Origin: Vibrio sp. HB236076
Lineage (GTDB): Bacteria > Pseudomonadota > Gammaproteobacteria > Enterobacterales > Vibrionaceae
Length of the DNA: 64,000 nucleotides
Direction of reading: 5' to 3'
Assembly: GCF_040957575.1 (NCBI RefSeq)
Contig: NZ_CP162601.1
Coordinates: forward strand, 372,001-436,000
Both the position numbers and the translations under genes were made by a program. Positions 10,831 through 22,929 of the stretch are shown here, one piece after another. Every line of letters begins with the position of its first letter. The stretch's first letter is position 1. The notes below the pieces were generated by a model. That model was given only the letters and a program-made list of their open reading frames with translations, was not told where the DNA came from and did not search any database.

Positions 10831-12297
10831 TTACAGTAGGCGTTTGCGCTGACTAGACGGAGCAATACCCAAGGATTCGCGGTACTTGGCTATGGTACGG
10901 CGCGCAACCTTGATGCCTTGCTCGGCCAGTAAAGTCGCAATCTTACTATCACTCAATGGCTTAGCAGTGTTTTCCGCGGCCACGAGTTTCTTGATTAGCG
11001 CTCGGATGGCGGTTGATGAACACTCACCGCCGTTGTCCGTACTCACATGGCTAGAAAAGAAATACTTCAACTCAAAAATACCCCTAGGGGTATGCATAAA
11101 CTTTTGGGTCGTAACACGAGAAATTGTCGATTCGTGCATATCGACCGTTAGCGCCACGTCATTGAGAACCATGGGCTTCATTGCTTCTTCTCCATACTCA
11201 AAAAAGTCGTATTGATGCTCGACAATACAACGAGCAACTTTGAGTAAGGTCTCATTGCGGCTTTCTAAACTTTTGATCAACCATTTCGCTTCTTGCATAT
11301 TACTGCGAATGTATTGGCTATCGGCGCTGTTGCCTTTACTCATACTCGCGTATTGCTGGTTGACCTTTAACTTGGGCACACTGTCGGGGTTGATCGACAC
11401 TGTCCATTTTCCATTGTGTTTGTAGACAGAGACATCGGGAATGACATACTCGGTTTCATCCGGCGTTATCTTACTGCCTGGTCTTGGATCAAGCTGTTGA
11501 ATCAAAGAGAGAATTTGACGCAAGTCTTCTTCTTTGAGCTTGGTCTCTTTCATAATTAATTTGTAGTCGCGATTGCCTAATTGATCAATGTGATGAGTCA
11601 ATACTTGTCGCGCTTGTGTGAGCCAAGGTGTGTTTTCAGGAAACGTTGATAGCTGTAGCAATAGGCAATCTTGCAAATTGACCGAGGCGACACCGAGGGG
11701 ATCAAAGCGCTGGATGCGTTTGCGAACGGCTTCAATTTCATCAAGTTCGATTTCATCACTGTCAAAGCTGTCTAAAATTTCTTCTGGGCTCAGTGTGAGG
11801 TAACCGTAATGATCAACGGCATCGATGATGGCGAGGGCTATCGTACGGTCGGTTTCGCTAAAAGGGGTTAAATCGAGTTGCCACATCAAATAGTCATAGA
11901 GACTTTCCGTGGTTTCCCCTTGGTAGACGGGCATGTCATCGTCTACGGCGATTCCGGTATTGCCCGTATTGGCGCTGTAAACATCGTCCCAAGTGGTGTC
12001 GATTTCTAATTCGTTGCTCAGTTCTGATTTTTCGATTTGAGCGGAGCTGTCGGCGATATCTAACTCCGCGCTGTCGTCTTGGCGTGATTCGTCTTGGTCA
12101 TTGCGCTTGCTGTCTTCACTGCTGTTGACGTCTTCCGATTGACTTTCTTCCACTTCAAGCAAAGGGTTAGAGTCGAGCGCTTCTTGAATTTCTTGTTGTA
12201 AATCGAGCGTAGAAAGCTGCAACAAACGAATGGCTTGTTGTAGTTGTGGCGTCATGGCCAACTGCTGACCAAATTTGAGCTGTAGTGAAGGTTTCAT
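10831..12297 (-). CDS. rpoN: RNA polymerase sigma-54 factor
   Basis: Sigma-54, 488 aa, needed for enhancer-dependent promoters (nitrogen, flagella, phage shock). A Gln-rich activator-interacting region I lies at residues 1-47 ([20 protein letters not shown]), then an acidic Asp/Glu/Ser linker (about 50-120), a core-binding domain, and a DNA-binding domain that ends with the RpoN box [10 protein letters not shown] at 465-474. I chose ATG 12297 because [11 protein letters not shown] is the family start; an in-frame ATG at 12342 would add an unrelated tail. It heads the rpoN-hpf-ptsN-rapZ-ptsO cluster. Confidence 0.96.
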   Translation of the reverse strand: MKPSLQLKFGQQLAMTPQLQQAIRLLQLSTLDLQQEIQEALDSNPLLEVEESQSEDVNSSEDSKRNDQDESRQDDSAELDIADSSAQIEKSELSNELEIDTTWDDVYSANTGNTGIAVDDDMPVYQGETTESLYDYLMWQLDLTPFSETDRTIALAIIDAVDHYGYLTLSPEEILDSFDSDEIELDEIEAVRKRIQRFDPLGVASVNLQDCLLLQLSTFPENTPWLTQARQVLTHHIDQLGNRDYKLIMKETKLKEEDLRQILSLIQQLDPRPGSKITPDETEYVIPDVSVYKHNGKWTVSINPDSVPKLKVNQQYASMSKGNSADSQYIRSNMQEAKWLIKSLESRNETLLKVARCIVEHQYDFFEYGEEAMKPMVLNDVALTVDMHESTISRVTTQKFMHTPRGIFELKYFFSSHVSTDNGGECSSTAIRALIKKLVAAENTAKPLSDSKIATLLAEQGIKVARRTIAKYRESLGIAPSSQRKRLL

Positions 12298-12572
12298 CCC
12301 GTCTGTCTTACCTTTTTTGGAGCGATTAATTATGAGAAACATTGTAGAAAAATGGCCACCATAGGATTGTTACCATAAGGCTTGGCAACCATTTCGCTCG
12401 TCATCATCAAACAGTATGACGTATCAATGATTTTCTTGTCACTCTTCTTCCTTGATTTTATATCAGTCTGCTGGTGAATGGATACACAAAGTGACTGATA
12501 GTTCAGTCTATCATAGACGGAAATGGCCAGTGACGAAATGATTTATCACTGGCGCGGCGTAGAAGCTGTGCT

Positions 12573-13298
12573 TTAAAGCTTAAACTGCTCGCCTAAGTAG
12601 ACTTTTTTGACCTCTTGATTATTGAGGACGTCGTCAGGTGTTCCTTCGGCAATTAAGTGCCCTTTACTGACAATATACGCTTTTTCACACACATCAAGTG
12701 TTTCTCGCACGTTGTGATCGGTGATCAAGACTCCAAGTCCACGATCTCTTAGGTGCTCGATGATTTTTTTGATATCGATGACTGAGATTGGGTCGACACC
12801 GGCAAACGGTTCGTCGAGCAAAATAAACTGTGGATTGGCGGCTAAAGCTCGAGCAATTTCAACGCGACGACGTTCTCCACCCGACAGCGCCATACCGGCA
12901 CTTTTTCGAATGTGAGTGATGTGAAATTCTTCGAGTAGGTCTTCGAGTCGGTCTTGGCGTTGCTCACGAGACAATTCATTACGGGTCTGTAACACAGCCA
13001 TGATGTTGTCTTCAACGGATAATTTGCGAAAGATCGAGGCTTCTTGTGGTAAATACCCAATACCGAGTCGAGATCGGCTGTGCATGGGTAAAATACTGAT
13101 GTCCTGATCGTCAATCTTAATGGAGCCTTCATCGCGGGGAACCAAGCCAACAATCATGTAGAAAGACGTGGTTTTACCCGCCCCGTTTGGGCCAAGCAGA
13201 CCGACTATTTGTCCAGATTGCACTTCTAAGCTGACGTCAGTGACAACTTTTCGCTTTTTGTAACTCTTGGCGAGATTTTTTGCGCTGAGAGTGGCCAT
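12573..13298 (-). CDS. lptB: LPS export ABC transporter ATPase LptB
   Basis: ATPase that powers LPS extraction from the inner membrane with LptF, LptG and LptC. The protein is 241 aa. Walker A GPNGAGKT lies at 36-43, the signature LSGGERRR at about 139, Walker [12 protein letters not shown] at about 157, and the switch His in ITDHN. Two bases separate it from lptA. Confidence 0.97.
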   Translation of the reverse strand: MATLSAKNLAKSYKKRKVVTDVSLEVQSGQIVGLLGPNGAGKTTSFYMIVGLVPRDEGSIKIDDQDISILPMHSRSRLGIGYLPQEASIFRKLSVEDNIMAVLQTRNELSREQRQDRLEDLLEEFHITHIRKSAGMALSGGERRRVEIARALAANPQFILLDEPFAGVDPISVIDIKKIIEHLRDRGLGVLITDHNVRETLDVCEKAYIVSKGHLIAEGTPDDVLNNQEVKKVYLGEQFKL

Positions 13299-13300
13299 GA

Positions 13301-13798
13301 TTACTTACTCTTTATTTGACTGGGTTGCAATACCGTTGTGACGCGCTCTTGTTCTGAGCCATCGGCCATGAGTTTTTGTTGGGCAATTTGGTATTTGATA
13401 CTAGAGCCTTGGATCAAGTTGCCATCTTGAGCCAATTGCGCTTTCCCTGTCATGGTTAATTGATCGGTGGACAGCATGTACTGAAGATCATTGGCTTGAC
13501 CTTTAATGGTACGGCCATCGTCGAGTAACTGAGAAAACTTGGCCGGTTTTCCCGTGGCTTGGATCATTTTGATGTCTTGGCCTTGCTCGTCACGAGTGAC
13601 GCTCAGGGTATCTGCGGTAATATTGATACTGCCTTGTTTGAGTGACACATTGCCAACAAACGTCACCTTGTTGCTCTTCATGTCGAGCTGTTGACTGTCA
13701 GAGTCAATGTAGACCGGCTGTGCGGTATCTGTTTCTAATGCTAGGGCAGCGGGGGCGGTGAAAATCAACGCCAAAATACTAAGGATTAATGGTTTCAT
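13301..13798 (-). CDS. lptA: LPS transport periplasmic protein LptA
   Basis: Periplasmic bridge protein that carries LPS between LptC and LptD. The protein is 165 aa. A signal peptide spans about residues 1-20 ([20 protein letters not shown]), followed by an OstA-like beta-jellyroll (about 28-140). The start overlaps the lptC 3' end by 20 bases, so translation is probably coupled. Confidence 0.95.
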   Translation of the reverse strand: MKPLILSILALIFTAPAALALETDTAQPVYIDSDSQQLDMKSNKVTFVGNVSLKQGSINITADTLSVTRDEQGQDIKMIQATGKPAKFSQLLDDGRTIKGQANDLQYMLSTDQLTMTGKAQLAQDGNLIQGSSIKYQIAQQKLMADGSEQERVTTVLQPSQIKSK

Positions 13799-14342
13799 AG
13801 TGACCTTGTACTTTATTGTAAAGTGTTGCTTGGTTATCTTTGAAGTTTCCTTTCATCGCGCCACTCGTCGTATTGAACTGTGGTCCGTAGAGGGTGACTT
13901 CATGATCGGCATGAAAATCTTTACTGGTTAAATCAATTTCAATTGATTGGGTTTTTAACGTGTCAAAACTGGCTCCTGGCAGCAAATTTTTTAACTGCAC
14001 ATTATCATAGAGCGTTAACACGTGCTCTTCATCTAACACGGCGCGCTTGGCGGTGACGGTCCATTCAATGGTTTTTCCGTCGCGATAGACGGATAAGCTC
14101 GGCGCGTCAAAAATGGTATCACCGCTTTCTGCGTAGTGATCAAGGTGGCTCGAGGAGATGGCATAACTGCGCTCACCCTCTTGATTGTAGCTGATATTGT
14201 TTAGGCTCTCACCGCTAAACATGGGCAGCTCGGTATCTGGGTCGACTTGTAAAGCTTGATCTTGATGCCGATCCATTAGGTAATACGCTGACCATGACGC
14301 GATGAACACCAAAAAAATAATCACCGGACGGCTGAGTGTCAT
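13779..14342 (-). CDS. lptC: LPS export protein LptC
   Basis: Bitopic inner-membrane component of the LPS bridge, 187 aa. One N-terminal membrane helix (about residues 7-24, VIIFLVFIASWSAYYLM) precedes a periplasmic LptA-like fold. It overlaps kdsC by four bases and lptA by 20. Confidence 0.93.
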   Translation of the reverse strand: MTLSRPVIIFLVFIASWSAYYLMDRHQDQALQVDPDTELPMFSGESLNNISYNQEGERSYAISSSHLDHYAESGDTIFDAPSLSVYRDGKTIEWTVTAKRAVLDEEHVLTLYDNVQLKNLLPGASFDTLKTQSIEIDLTSKDFHADHEVTLYGPQFNTTSGAMKGNFKDNQATLYNKVQGHYETINP

Positions 14343-14896
14343 ATGCTCAACCCTTTGTGCATTTCGAGCTCGCCACGGGCTTGGAGTATCAAGTCACACA
14401 CTTCGCGTACCGCGCCATGACCGCCGCGAATTTGAGTGACGTAATTGGCGCGTTGACGCAACAACGGATGACCGTCAGCAACGCAAACTTTTAAGGCAAC
14501 TTTATCCATTACGGGCCAATCAATCAGGTCATCCCCGATATAGCCAGTGTGCTCAGGGGCAATCTCAAGCTGAAGGCAAATATCGGCATACGCGGTGAGT
14601 TTGTCATCTTGGCCTTGATAGATAAGTTCTATGCCAAGCGCTTTCATTCGCGAGCTGACGATCTGCGAGCGGCGCCCAGTGATAATTGCCACTTTGACTC
14701 CTGCATTCATTAACGCCTTGACGCCGTAGCCATCGCGGGTATGAAACGTCTTGAGTTCTTCACCTTGATTACCCATATAGATCAATCCGTCAGAAAATAC
14801 GCCATCCACATCGCAAATGAGCAGTTTTAGATCACGGGCGACGGCGAAGAGATCAGGGTTTACCGGGCCGTATAAGGTTTCGACACTGTGCGTCAT
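14339..14896 (-). CDS. kdsC: 3-deoxy-D-manno-octulosonate 8-phosphate phosphatase
   Basis: HAD-type phosphatase that removes the phosphate from KDO-8-phosphate in LPS core synthesis. The protein is 185 aa. Catalytic nucleophile Asp29 and acid/base Asp31 lie in LLICDVDGVFSDG, motif II is in ITGRRS, and the GYIGDDLIDWPVM loop follows. Its ATG shares one base with the kdsD stop. Confidence 0.95.
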   Translation of the reverse strand: MTHSVETLYGPVNPDLFAVARDLKLLICDVDGVFSDGLIYMGNQGEELKTFHTRDGYGVKALMNAGVKVAIITGRRSQIVSSRMKALGIELIYQGQDDKLTAYADICLQLEIAPEHTGYIGDDLIDWPVMDKVALKVCVADGHPLLRQRANYVTQIRGGHGAVREVCDLILQARGELEMHKGLSI

Positions 14897-15867
14897 TACA
14901 TCACTCCTGCTTTGAGCAAATCGTGCATATTGAGTGCGCCGACCAAGCGGCCTTGTTCACATAGCAATAAGCCGTTAATTTTTTTGTTCTGCATAATGTT
15001 AAGCCCTTCTACCGCCAATTTGTCTGGAGAGCAGGTCGTCGGTTTTGGGGTCATGACTTCGCCAATCGCGGTGCTGTGAATATCGACCCGTTTGTCAAGA
15101 ATACGGCGCAAATCACCATCGGTAAAAATGCCGAGAAGGTGTTGGTCTTGGTCGACAATTGCGGTCATTCCCAGTCCCTTGCGCGAAATTTCCAGCAGCG
15201 CGTCGCGAATCAATGCCTGTGGGCTGACTTGGGGTAGGCGTTCGCCACTGTGCATAATGTCAGACAACTTGAGCAGCAATTTTCTCCCCAACGCACCACC
15301 GGGGTGAGAGAGGGCAAAGTCTTCTTTGGTAAAACCACGCGCTTGTAATAGCGCGATGGCCAAGGCATCCCCCATCACCAAGGTTGCAGTCGTGCTTGAT
15401 GTCGGCGCAAGACCCAAAGGGCACGCTTCTTCGGCAACCGTGGCTTGCAAATGATATTCAGCCAACGTTGCCATATTCGATTGCGGGTTTCCGGTCATCG
15501 CGATAATTTCAATCGCGCGCCGTTTGAGTACAGGATAGAGACTCAAAATTTCACCGGACTCACCTGAGTTGGAAATCGCCAGAACGATATCGCCGCGATC
15601 GATCATGCCTAAATCACCGTGTGCCGCTTCACCAGGGTGGACAAAAAACGATGATGTCCCTGTACTGGCAAACGTCGCCGCTAATTTTTTGCCGATGTGC
15701 CCTGATTTCCCCATTCCCATCACCACGACTTTACCGCGGTGATGGATTAAGCGTTGACAGACTTTATCAAAGTCTTGGTTAAAATAGGGTGAAAGTCCTT
15801 CTAATCCAGCGATTTCAATTGCGAGTACTCGCTTCGCTGCGGCGCAATAATCAAAGCTTGTCGCCAT
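14896..15867 (-). CDS. kdsD: arabinose-5-phosphate isomerase KdsD
   Basis: Converts ribulose-5-phosphate to arabinose-5-phosphate, the KDO precursor. The protein is 323 aa, with a SIS domain (about 40-175; GMGKSGHIGKKLAATFASTGT, SNSGESGE) and two CBS domains (about 205-323). It lies between caxA and kdsC in the usual order with a 12-bp gap to caxA. Confidence 0.96.
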   Translation of the reverse strand: MATSFDYCAAAKRVLAIEIAGLEGLSPYFNQDFDKVCQRLIHHRGKVVVMGMGKSGHIGKKLAATFASTGTSSFFVHPGEAAHGDLGMIDRGDIVLAISNSGESGEILSLYPVLKRRAIEIIAMTGNPQSNMATLAEYHLQATVAEEACPLGLAPTSSTTATLVMGDALAIALLQARGFTKEDFALSHPGGALGRKLLLKLSDIMHSGERLPQVSPQALIRDALLEISRKGLGMTAIVDQDQHLLGIFTDGDLRRILDKRVDIHSTAIGEVMTPKPTTCSPDKLAVEGLNIMQNKKINGLLLCEQGRLVGALNMHDLLKAGVM

Positions 15868-15879
15868 AAAAACCTCCGC

Positions 15880-16848
15880 TTACGCCGACATATTCATAAA
15901 TAAATAGCCTTCATAGACCACAAAGCACAAGAGTAAAACAGTGCCTTCAATACGGTTAATGCTGCGTGATTTACCCAAAGCCATGACCGCGAGCAGGAGT
16001 GATAGTCCTAATACGACCCAAAAATCTCGATTCATGGCCAATTCACTGATGAAAGAGGGGTGCAACAAACCTGGAATACCCATGACGGCCAAAATGTTAA
16101 AGACGTTCGAGCCAATGATATTTCCGACTGCCATGTCATCTTCGCCTTTGAGTACCCCTGCCAGTGAAGCGGCTAATTCAGGTAAGCTGGTGCCAATGGC
16201 AATGATGGTTAAACCAATCACTAAATCACTCATGCCAAAGTAGCGCGCGATAAATACCGCGTTATCGACGAGTAAACTGGCAGAAATCGGTAAAAGTACT
16301 AGGCCGACGATTAACCACAGCGCCGCTTTGCCGTTGGACACACCATCGGGTACTTCCGATTCTTGGTCATTGACGAAGTTATCTGGCTCACCATTTTTCG
16401 CTTTGCGAGTGATGATTAACATAACCGCCAAAAAGAGGACAAAGAGGACGAATAACAACGCCCCTTCGTAGAAACCGAGGTAATCATCCCACAAAATTAA
16501 GCCGGCAATCACAGTAACGCCGAGCATTAAAGGAATTTCGCGGCGCAAAACACCTGAGCTAATTGCCAAGGGTTTGACCATTGCAGTGATGCCGAGAATT
16601 AACGCAATATTTGCAATGTTTGAGCCCAAGACATTGCCGACCGCAGTATCGGTGTGGCCATCGAGTGCCGCGGTGGCTGAGACCATCATTTCTGGTGCAG
16701 ACGATCCCATCGCAATAATTGTCATACCGATAATTAAAGGAGGAACGCCGAAGTTTCGGGCAATGGCGGCAGAGCCAAAGACCAGTTTATCCGCACTCCA
16801 TACGAGAAGAACAAGACCAAGAATAAGTAGCGCAATGGCTGCAAGCAT
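15880..16848 (-). CDS. calcium/sodium antiporter, CaxA/YrbG family
   Basis: Inner-membrane cation exchanger of 322 aa with two inverted Na_Ca_ex repeats (about residues 1-140 and 175-315). Each repeat carries an alpha motif: GMTIIAMGSSAPEMMVS and GNVLGSNIANI in the first, GLTIIAIGTSLPELAAS and GNIIGSNVFNI in the second. I chose ATG 16848 because AGGG lies seven bases upstream and MLAAIALLILG matches YrbG. The longer frame from 16881 lacks an RBS. An acidic hydrophilic loop (about 140-175) separates the halves. Confidence 0.9.
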   Translation of the reverse strand: MLAAIALLILGLVLLVWSADKLVFGSAAIARNFGVPPLIIGMTIIAMGSSAPEMMVSATAALDGHTDTAVGNVLGSNIANIALILGITAMVKPLAISSGVLRREIPLMLGVTVIAGLILWDDYLGFYEGALLFVLFVLFLAVMLIITRKAKNGEPDNFVNDQESEVPDGVSNGKAALWLIVGLVLLPISASLLVDNAVFIARYFGMSDLVIGLTIIAIGTSLPELAASLAGVLKGEDDMAVGNIIGSNVFNILAVMGIPGLLHPSFISELAMNRDFWVVLGLSLLLAVMALGKSRSINRIEGTVLLLCFVVYEGYLFMNMSA

Positions 16849-17249
16849 GACAATCCCTAATAAATTGGTGGATGGTGACAATGAGCCGACAATTTTGAAC
16901 GTTTGCCATGCAAAATGGAAGTTAAAGTGTAAAGAAATTAGTAAATAGAAATGAATTTTTTACCTTGTATTAGACCCTTGTTCCGTCGGTGAATGGGGTA
17001 TCAAAGTCGTGGACTCTGAGCTTAGCTAACTTGGATGGCTCATTGTTATTGGCTTTGGGCGGCGTTTGCTGTGATGTGAACAAAGTGGTGATGTTATCAA
17101 TAGAAAAGTAAACAAGAGGGAATTTTCTTGTCGGGCTCGGGTCAATTAATTGAACAGTGCTTTTAATTTGTAAATAGACTGCTTATGATGTCACTTTCAT
17201 TGATTCTGTCTATTGATGACAATGCCGTAGGCATACAAGAAGGAAAACC
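16849..17249. other. divergent caxA/mlaF intergenic region
   Basis: 400 bp between divergent genes. It holds the promoters of the caxA-kdsD-kdsC-lpt cluster and of the mla cluster. TATGAT at 17184-17189 is a possible -10 for mlaF but has no good -35. An AAGGA ribosome binding site precedes ATG 17250. No repeats or RNA genes were seen. Confidence 0.4.
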
Positions 17250-18047
17250 ATGTCGACACATGACCTCGTGACCATTAAGGGTTTGACGTTCTCACGCGGA
17301 GAGAGAAAGATCTTTGATGATATTGACCTTTGTGTACCTCAGGGTAAAGTCACCGCCATTATGGGCCCATCGGGAATCGGTAAAACGACTCTGTTGCGTT
17401 TGATTGGCGGTCAGATCGCGCCGGAAAGCGGCACGATAGACTTCGATGGTGACAATATTCCCACACTTTCTCGTCAAAAGTTATATCAAGTGCGTAAAAA
17501 AATGAGCATGCTCTTTCAATCCGGTGCGCTATTTACCGATATGACGGTGTTTGACAATGTGGCTTTTCCGCTCCGCGAGCACACAGAGCTTGATGAAGAA
17601 ATGATTCGCACTTTGGTGTTGCTGAAACTTGAAGCCGTCGGTCTTCGCGGTGCTGCGCAGTTGATGCCCAGTGAGCTGTCCGGTGGGATGGCAAGGCGTG
17701 CTGCCCTTGCTCGTGCGATTGCTCTTGATCCTGATCTTGTCATGTACGATGAACCTTTTGTTGGTCAGGACCCAATCACCATGGGGGTGCTGGTAACCTT
17801 AATAGGCCAGCTTAACCAAGCTTTGGGGATGACCTCGATTGTGGTGTCGCACGATGTGCCTGAAGTCATGAGCATTGCCGACTTTGCTTACATTCTTGCT
17901 GGCGGTAAAATCATCGCTCACGGTACCCCACAAGAGTTGCGCGAGCACAGTGATCCTCGGGTACAGCAGTTTCTTTGCGGTGATGCTGACGGTCCTGTGC
18001 CATTTCAATACCCGGCCAACGCAATGGCACAGGATTTACAACTATGA
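17250..18047 (+). CDS. mlaF: phospholipid ABC transporter ATPase MlaF
   Basis: ATPase of the MlaFEDB complex, which moves phospholipids between the membranes to keep outer-leaflet asymmetry. The protein is 265 aa. Walker A GPSGIGKT lies at 39-46, the signature LSGGMARR at about 146, Walker [13 protein letters not shown] at about 165. The C-terminal tail beyond residue 245 matches the MlaB-contacting tail of the family. Its stop overlaps the mlaE start (ATGA). Confidence 0.95.
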   Translation: MSTHDLVTIKGLTFSRGERKIFDDIDLCVPQGKVTAIMGPSGIGKTTLLRLIGGQIAPESGTIDFDGDNIPTLSRQKLYQVRKKMSMLFQSGALFTDMTVFDNVAFPLREHTELDEEMIRTLVLLKLEAVGLRGAAQLMPSELSGGMARRAALARAIALDPDLVMYDEPFVGQDPITMGVLVTLIGQLNQALGMTSIVVSHDVPEVMSIADFAYILAGGKIIAHGTPQELREHSDPRVQQFLCGDADGPVPFQYPANAMAQDLQL

Positions 18048-18835
18048 TGGATATGATCACTTCTCAATTACAAAAAATTGGCCAACGCACATTAGCGCTG
18101 TGTCAGTCTTGGGGCAAAGCCAGTTTACTTTTGTCTCATGCTGTCATGAGCCGCCCACAGCCGATTAAAAATGCCCCGCTTTTGATCCGTCAACTCTATC
18201 ATGTTGGTGTCCAGTCATTGGCTATTATTGTCGTTTCTGGCTTGTTTATTGGTATGGTATTGAGCCTGCAAGGGTATGTCATCTTGGTTGACTATGGCGC
18301 AGAAGGCAGCTTAGGGCAAATGGTGGCATTGTCGCTGTTGCGAGAGCTTGGGCCTGTGGTAACGGCGTTGCTGTTTGCCGGTCGAGCGGGGTCGGCGTTG
18401 ACCGCCGAAATCGGTCTTATGAAGGCGACCGAGCAGCTCTCGAGTCTTGAAATGATGGCGATTGACCCGGTGAAACGCGTCATCGCGCCTCGTCTTTGGG
18501 CAGGAATTATCTCAATGCCGTTATTGGCGATGATTTTTATGGCGGTTGGCATTTGGGGTGGTCAGTTAGTCGGTGTTGAGTGGAAAGGCATCGACAGTGG
18601 CAGCTTCTGGGCGGCGATGCAATCTTCGGTGACCTTGTCGCACGATATCGTCAACAGTTTGATCAAATGTTTTGTGTTTGCTATCACGGTGACTTGGATA
18701 GCGTTATTCAATGGTTATGATGCGATCCCAACGTCAGAAGGGATCAGTCGAGCAACCACGCGTACCGTGGTTCATGCTTCTTTAGCGGTACTGGGATTAG
18801 ATTTCGTGTTAACCGCACTTATGTTTGGGAATTAA
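18044..18835 (+). CDS. mlaE: phospholipid ABC transporter permease MlaE
   Basis: Permease of the Mla transporter, 263 aa, with five or six helices. It carries the MlaE signature [20 protein letters not shown], then [21 protein letters not shown] coupling overlap of four bases links it to mlaF, and mlaD follows after three bases. Confidence 0.96.
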   Translation: MMDMITSQLQKIGQRTLALCQSWGKASLLLSHAVMSRPQPIKNAPLLIRQLYHVGVQSLAIIVVSGLFIGMVLSLQGYVILVDYGAEGSLGQMVALSLLRELGPVVTALLFAGRAGSALTAEIGLMKATEQLSSLEMMAIDPVKRVIAPRLWAGIISMPLLAMIFMAVGIWGGQLVGVEWKGIDSGSFWAAMQSSVTLSHDIVNSLIKCFVFAITVTWIALFNGYDAIPTSEGISRATTRTVVHASLAVLGLDFVLTALMFGN

Positions 18836-18838
18836 ATC

Positions 18839-19333
18839 ATGCAACAAACGAAAAAAATTGAATTATGGGTCGGCGCTTTTGTTCTTGCCGGGGTTTGCGC
18901 AATCTTGGTCATGATTTTTCAAGTCGCTGACGTGAAGGGAATTGGTCGCGGTGATACTTATCAAGTACAGGCTAAATTTGACAATATTGGCAATTTAAAA
19001 GTCAGGGCTCCTGTGAAAGTGGGCGGTGTGGTTGTCGGACGAGTCGAACAGATCTCACTGGATCCAAAAACACAATCGCCCAAAGTCGTGATGGCGATTG
19101 ACAGTCAATACAATGAATTTCCGGCCAACTCAAGTGTGAAAATTTTGACCTCAGGGTTGATCGGTGAACAGTACATTGGCTTGGTACCCGGTTTTGTCTT
19201 TGGTGATGAAAGCGAATTGCTAACCGATGGCACAACGATAGAAGATACTAAGTCTGCCTTGGTACTTGAAGATCTCATCGGCCAATTCTTATACCGCACC
19301 GGTGGTTCGGGTGACAAAGATTCAAACGAATAG
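18839..19333 (+). CDS. mlaD: phospholipid-binding protein MlaD
   Basis: Membrane-anchored MCE-domain protein that forms the hexameric lipid channel on MlaE. The protein is 164 aa. One N-terminal helix (about 7-27) is followed by the MCE domain (about 38-117; YQVQAKFDNIGNLKVRAPVK) and a short C-terminal helix. 109 bp separate it from mlaC. Confidence 0.96.
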   Translation: MQQTKKIELWVGAFVLAGVCAILVMIFQVADVKGIGRGDTYQVQAKFDNIGNLKVRAPVKVGGVVVGRVEQISLDPKTQSPKVVMAIDSQYNEFPANSSVKILTSGLIGEQYIGLVPGFVFGDESELLTDGTTIEDTKSALVLEDLIGQFLYRTGGSGDKDSNE

Positions 19334-19442
19334 AGAGCCAGTCAATCAGTCTGATCTTAAAAAGTGAGCAGTAACAAACAAAATAGGCGCAGTGCCATGG
19401 TGCCTTGGGCCATTGCGATGTTAATAATGTGAGGACAATCTA

Positions 19443-20105
19443 ATGTTAAAGCGAATTTGGGCTTCTTTAGCCACTGTGATGATTGGCGCGGCATGTTTGC
19501 TAGGCAATACCGCCCACGCCGATACTAGCCAGATCGACAAAACGGATCCTTACGCGATGATGAAGCAAGTCGCGGATCATACGTTTAAGCGCTTGAAGAA
19601 CGAACAAGGTAAAATTAAGCAAGATCCCAACTACCTTAAAACGGTCGTTAACGAGGAGTTGATGCCTTATGTTAATTACCAATACGCGGCACTGAAACTG
19701 CTTGGTAAAAACCTGCGCGGCGCTGAGCGTGAAGATGTTTATACCTTCATCAAAGCCTTTCGCGAATATTTAGTGACGTCGTATGCTCAGGTCCTGACAG
19801 AGTACCAAGATCAAGAAATTAAGTTCGGGCCTGCCCCAAGCCTTGATGCGGATCAGCGTATCACCACGGTTAAGGTCAGTATTGTTGATGCGCCGCAGCC
19901 TGATATTAATCTCGCTTTCCAATTGCGCAAGGACAGCAAAACGGATGAGTGGCAAGCTTATGATATGGTTGCTGAGGGCATCAGTTTGCTGTCGAGTAAA
20001 CGCTCAGAGTGGGAAGGAAAAATTCGTCAGGAAGGCATTGTCAATGTCGCTAAAGAGCTTGAGTCTTTGGCGAAGCAGCCGATCACTTTTGGTGACAAAT
20101 CATGA
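19443..20105 (+). CDS. mlaC: phospholipid shuttle protein MlaC
   Basis: Periplasmic carrier that ferries lipids between MlaA-OmpC and MlaFEDB. The protein is 220 aa, with a signal peptide (1-26, cleavage after NTAHA) and the MlaC/Ttg2D domain (about 35-205). AGGA precedes ATG 19443. It overlaps mlaB through ATGA. Confidence 0.95.
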   Translation: MLKRIWASLATVMIGAACLLGNTAHADTSQIDKTDPYAMMKQVADHTFKRLKNEQGKIKQDPNYLKTVVNEELMPYVNYQYAALKLLGKNLRGAEREDVYTFIKAFREYLVTSYAQVLTEYQDQEIKFGPAPSLDADQRITTVKVSIVDAPQPDINLAFQLRKDSKTDEWQAYDMVAEGISLLSSKRSEWEGKIRQEGIVNVAKELESLAKQPITFGDKS

Positions 20106-20416
20106 GCGATGACGCGCAATTTCAATGGCAAGGCGATGATGTTTTGTTGCTCAGTGGTCACTTAGACCGAGAGCATGTGCCATCGCTTTGGCGTGATTTA
20201 CAAGCTCAGCCCTTTGCGGCCGGCACGGTTCAGTGTTCGTTAAAAGCCGTGACACGCGTCGACTCTGCAGCAATGGCGTTGTTGATTCACGTAATAAAGC
20301 ATGCAAAACAGCAAAAGTGTCATATAATGTTCAGCTTTATACCGCCACAACTAAAGACATTGCTTGAGTTGAGCAATGCCGATGGCGTGACTGCTGAACA
20401 TATTCAACAGAATTAG
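20102..20416 (+). CDS. mlaB: STAS-domain protein MlaB
   Basis: Cytosolic STAS subunit that binds MlaF and supports ATPase assembly. The protein is 104 aa. The conserved Thr/Ser region is visible in KAVTRVDSAAMALLIHVIKH. It overlaps mlaC by four bases. Confidence 0.9.
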   Translation: MSDDAQFQWQGDDVLLLSGHLDREHVPSLWRDLQAQPFAAGTVQCSLKAVTRVDSAAMALLIHVIKHAKQQKCHIMFSFIPPQLKTLLELSNADGVTAEHIQQN

Positions 20417-20425
20417 AGGTAAAAA

Positions 20426-21953
<1,528 letters not shown>

Positions 21954-21985
21954 CCTACGTTGACGATTAAAATATCAGAATCAAG

Positions 21986-22013
21986 GTCGAAATCTGCGGG
22001 TTTCGACTTTTTT
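21986..22013 (+). terminator. murA terminator
   Basis: Stem GTCGAAA (21986-21992)/TTTCGAC (22001-22007) followed by six T residues, 33 bp after murA. Confidence 0.75.
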
Positions 22014-22044
22014 CTTTGATTGAACCCTTTATTTGGAGTCACAC

Positions 22045-22785
22045 ATGATTGCATTGGTAAGACTAATTGCCGTGTTTATTTTTTCACTGTTGATGTTTGT
22101 ATTCGGCTGTGGTTATTGTTTGTTAAGCCCGCGTAACCCGAAACACGTGTTTACCATTGGCCGTTTGTTTTCTAAGTTCCTCGCCCCGGTATTTGGCATT
22201 AAGTTAGAACTGCGTTTACCTGAAAATGCCTACCAGCGCGGTCAACACGTTTATATTGCGAACCATCAGAGCAACTGGGATATGGTTACCGTCTCTGCTG
22301 CCGTCACGCCCAAAGTCGTCACGGTGGGTAAAAAGAGTTTGGCCTGGTTGCCTTTGTTTGGGCAAATCTATTGGTTAACAGGCAATATTTTGATTGATCG
22401 TGCCAATAAAGCCAAAGCGAAAGGCACGATTGATCAAGTGGTAAAAAGCATAAAAGAAAGCGATGTGTCGGTTTGGATGTTCCCGGAGGGGACGCGTTCT
22501 CGTGGTCGCGGTTTATTGCCGTTTAAAACCGGTGCTTTTCATGCCGCCATTGGTGCAGAGGTTCCCATTGCGCCTATTGTGTGTAGTTCAACCGGTCATT
22601 TGAAGCTCAACCGTTGGAATAATGGCCACATTATTGTTGAAATGTTGCCAGTGGTGGAAACACAAGATTACAGCAAAGAAGAGGTTCGCAAATTGGCGAC
22701 CCACTGCCGTGATTTAATGAAAGAGAAGCTCGAGCAACTAGACAGCGAAGTAAAAGAACGCAATCAAGCGCAAGGGATACAATAA
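22045..22785 (+). CDS. plsC: 1-acyl-sn-glycerol-3-phosphate acyltransferase
   Basis: Adds the second acyl chain to make phosphatidic acid. The protein is 246 aa. A membrane segment spans about 3-27. The acyltransferase motifs are NHQSNWD (about 74-80), MFPEGTRSRG (about 148-157) and VPIAPIV. I chose ATG 22045 with TTTGGAG upstream. It matches enterobacterial PlsC along its whole length (SPRNPKH, VGKKSLAWLP). Confidence 0.94.
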   Translation: MIALVRLIAVFIFSLLMFVFGCGYCLLSPRNPKHVFTIGRLFSKFLAPVFGIKLELRLPENAYQRGQHVYIANHQSNWDMVTVSAAVTPKVVTVGKKSLAWLPLFGQIYWLTGNILIDRANKAKAKGTIDQVVKSIKESDVSVWMFPEGTRSRGRGLLPFKTGAFHAAIGAEVPIAPIVCSSTGHLKLNRWNNGHIIVEMLPVVETQDYSKEEVRKLATHCRDLMKEKLEQLDSEVKERNQAQGIQ

Positions 22786-22860
22786 GCATCTCGCTAAGCG
22801 TCGTGATTTGAGTTATTAGTTGGTTGTCTTAGCGAGTAAAAGCTCGGTCATAATTTAAAC

Positions 22861-22901
22861 AAAAGCCGCCTCATTGATATCGACAATGAGGCGGCTTTTT
22901 A
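22861..22901. terminator. bidirectional terminator plsC/ridA
   Basis: A perfect 16-bp stem AAAAGCCGCCTCATTG (22861-22876) and complement (22884-22899) with a 7-base loop and T/A runs on both sides. It lies between convergent plsC and ridA. Confidence 0.92.
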
Positions 22902-22929
22902 GCTTGGTCAAGCGATTGAACTCAGGCAA

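Noticed and set aside
19334-19442. Regulatory RNA between mlaD and mlaC
   Set aside because: Only weak, imperfect pairing is visible. The gap is short and probably just a spacer.
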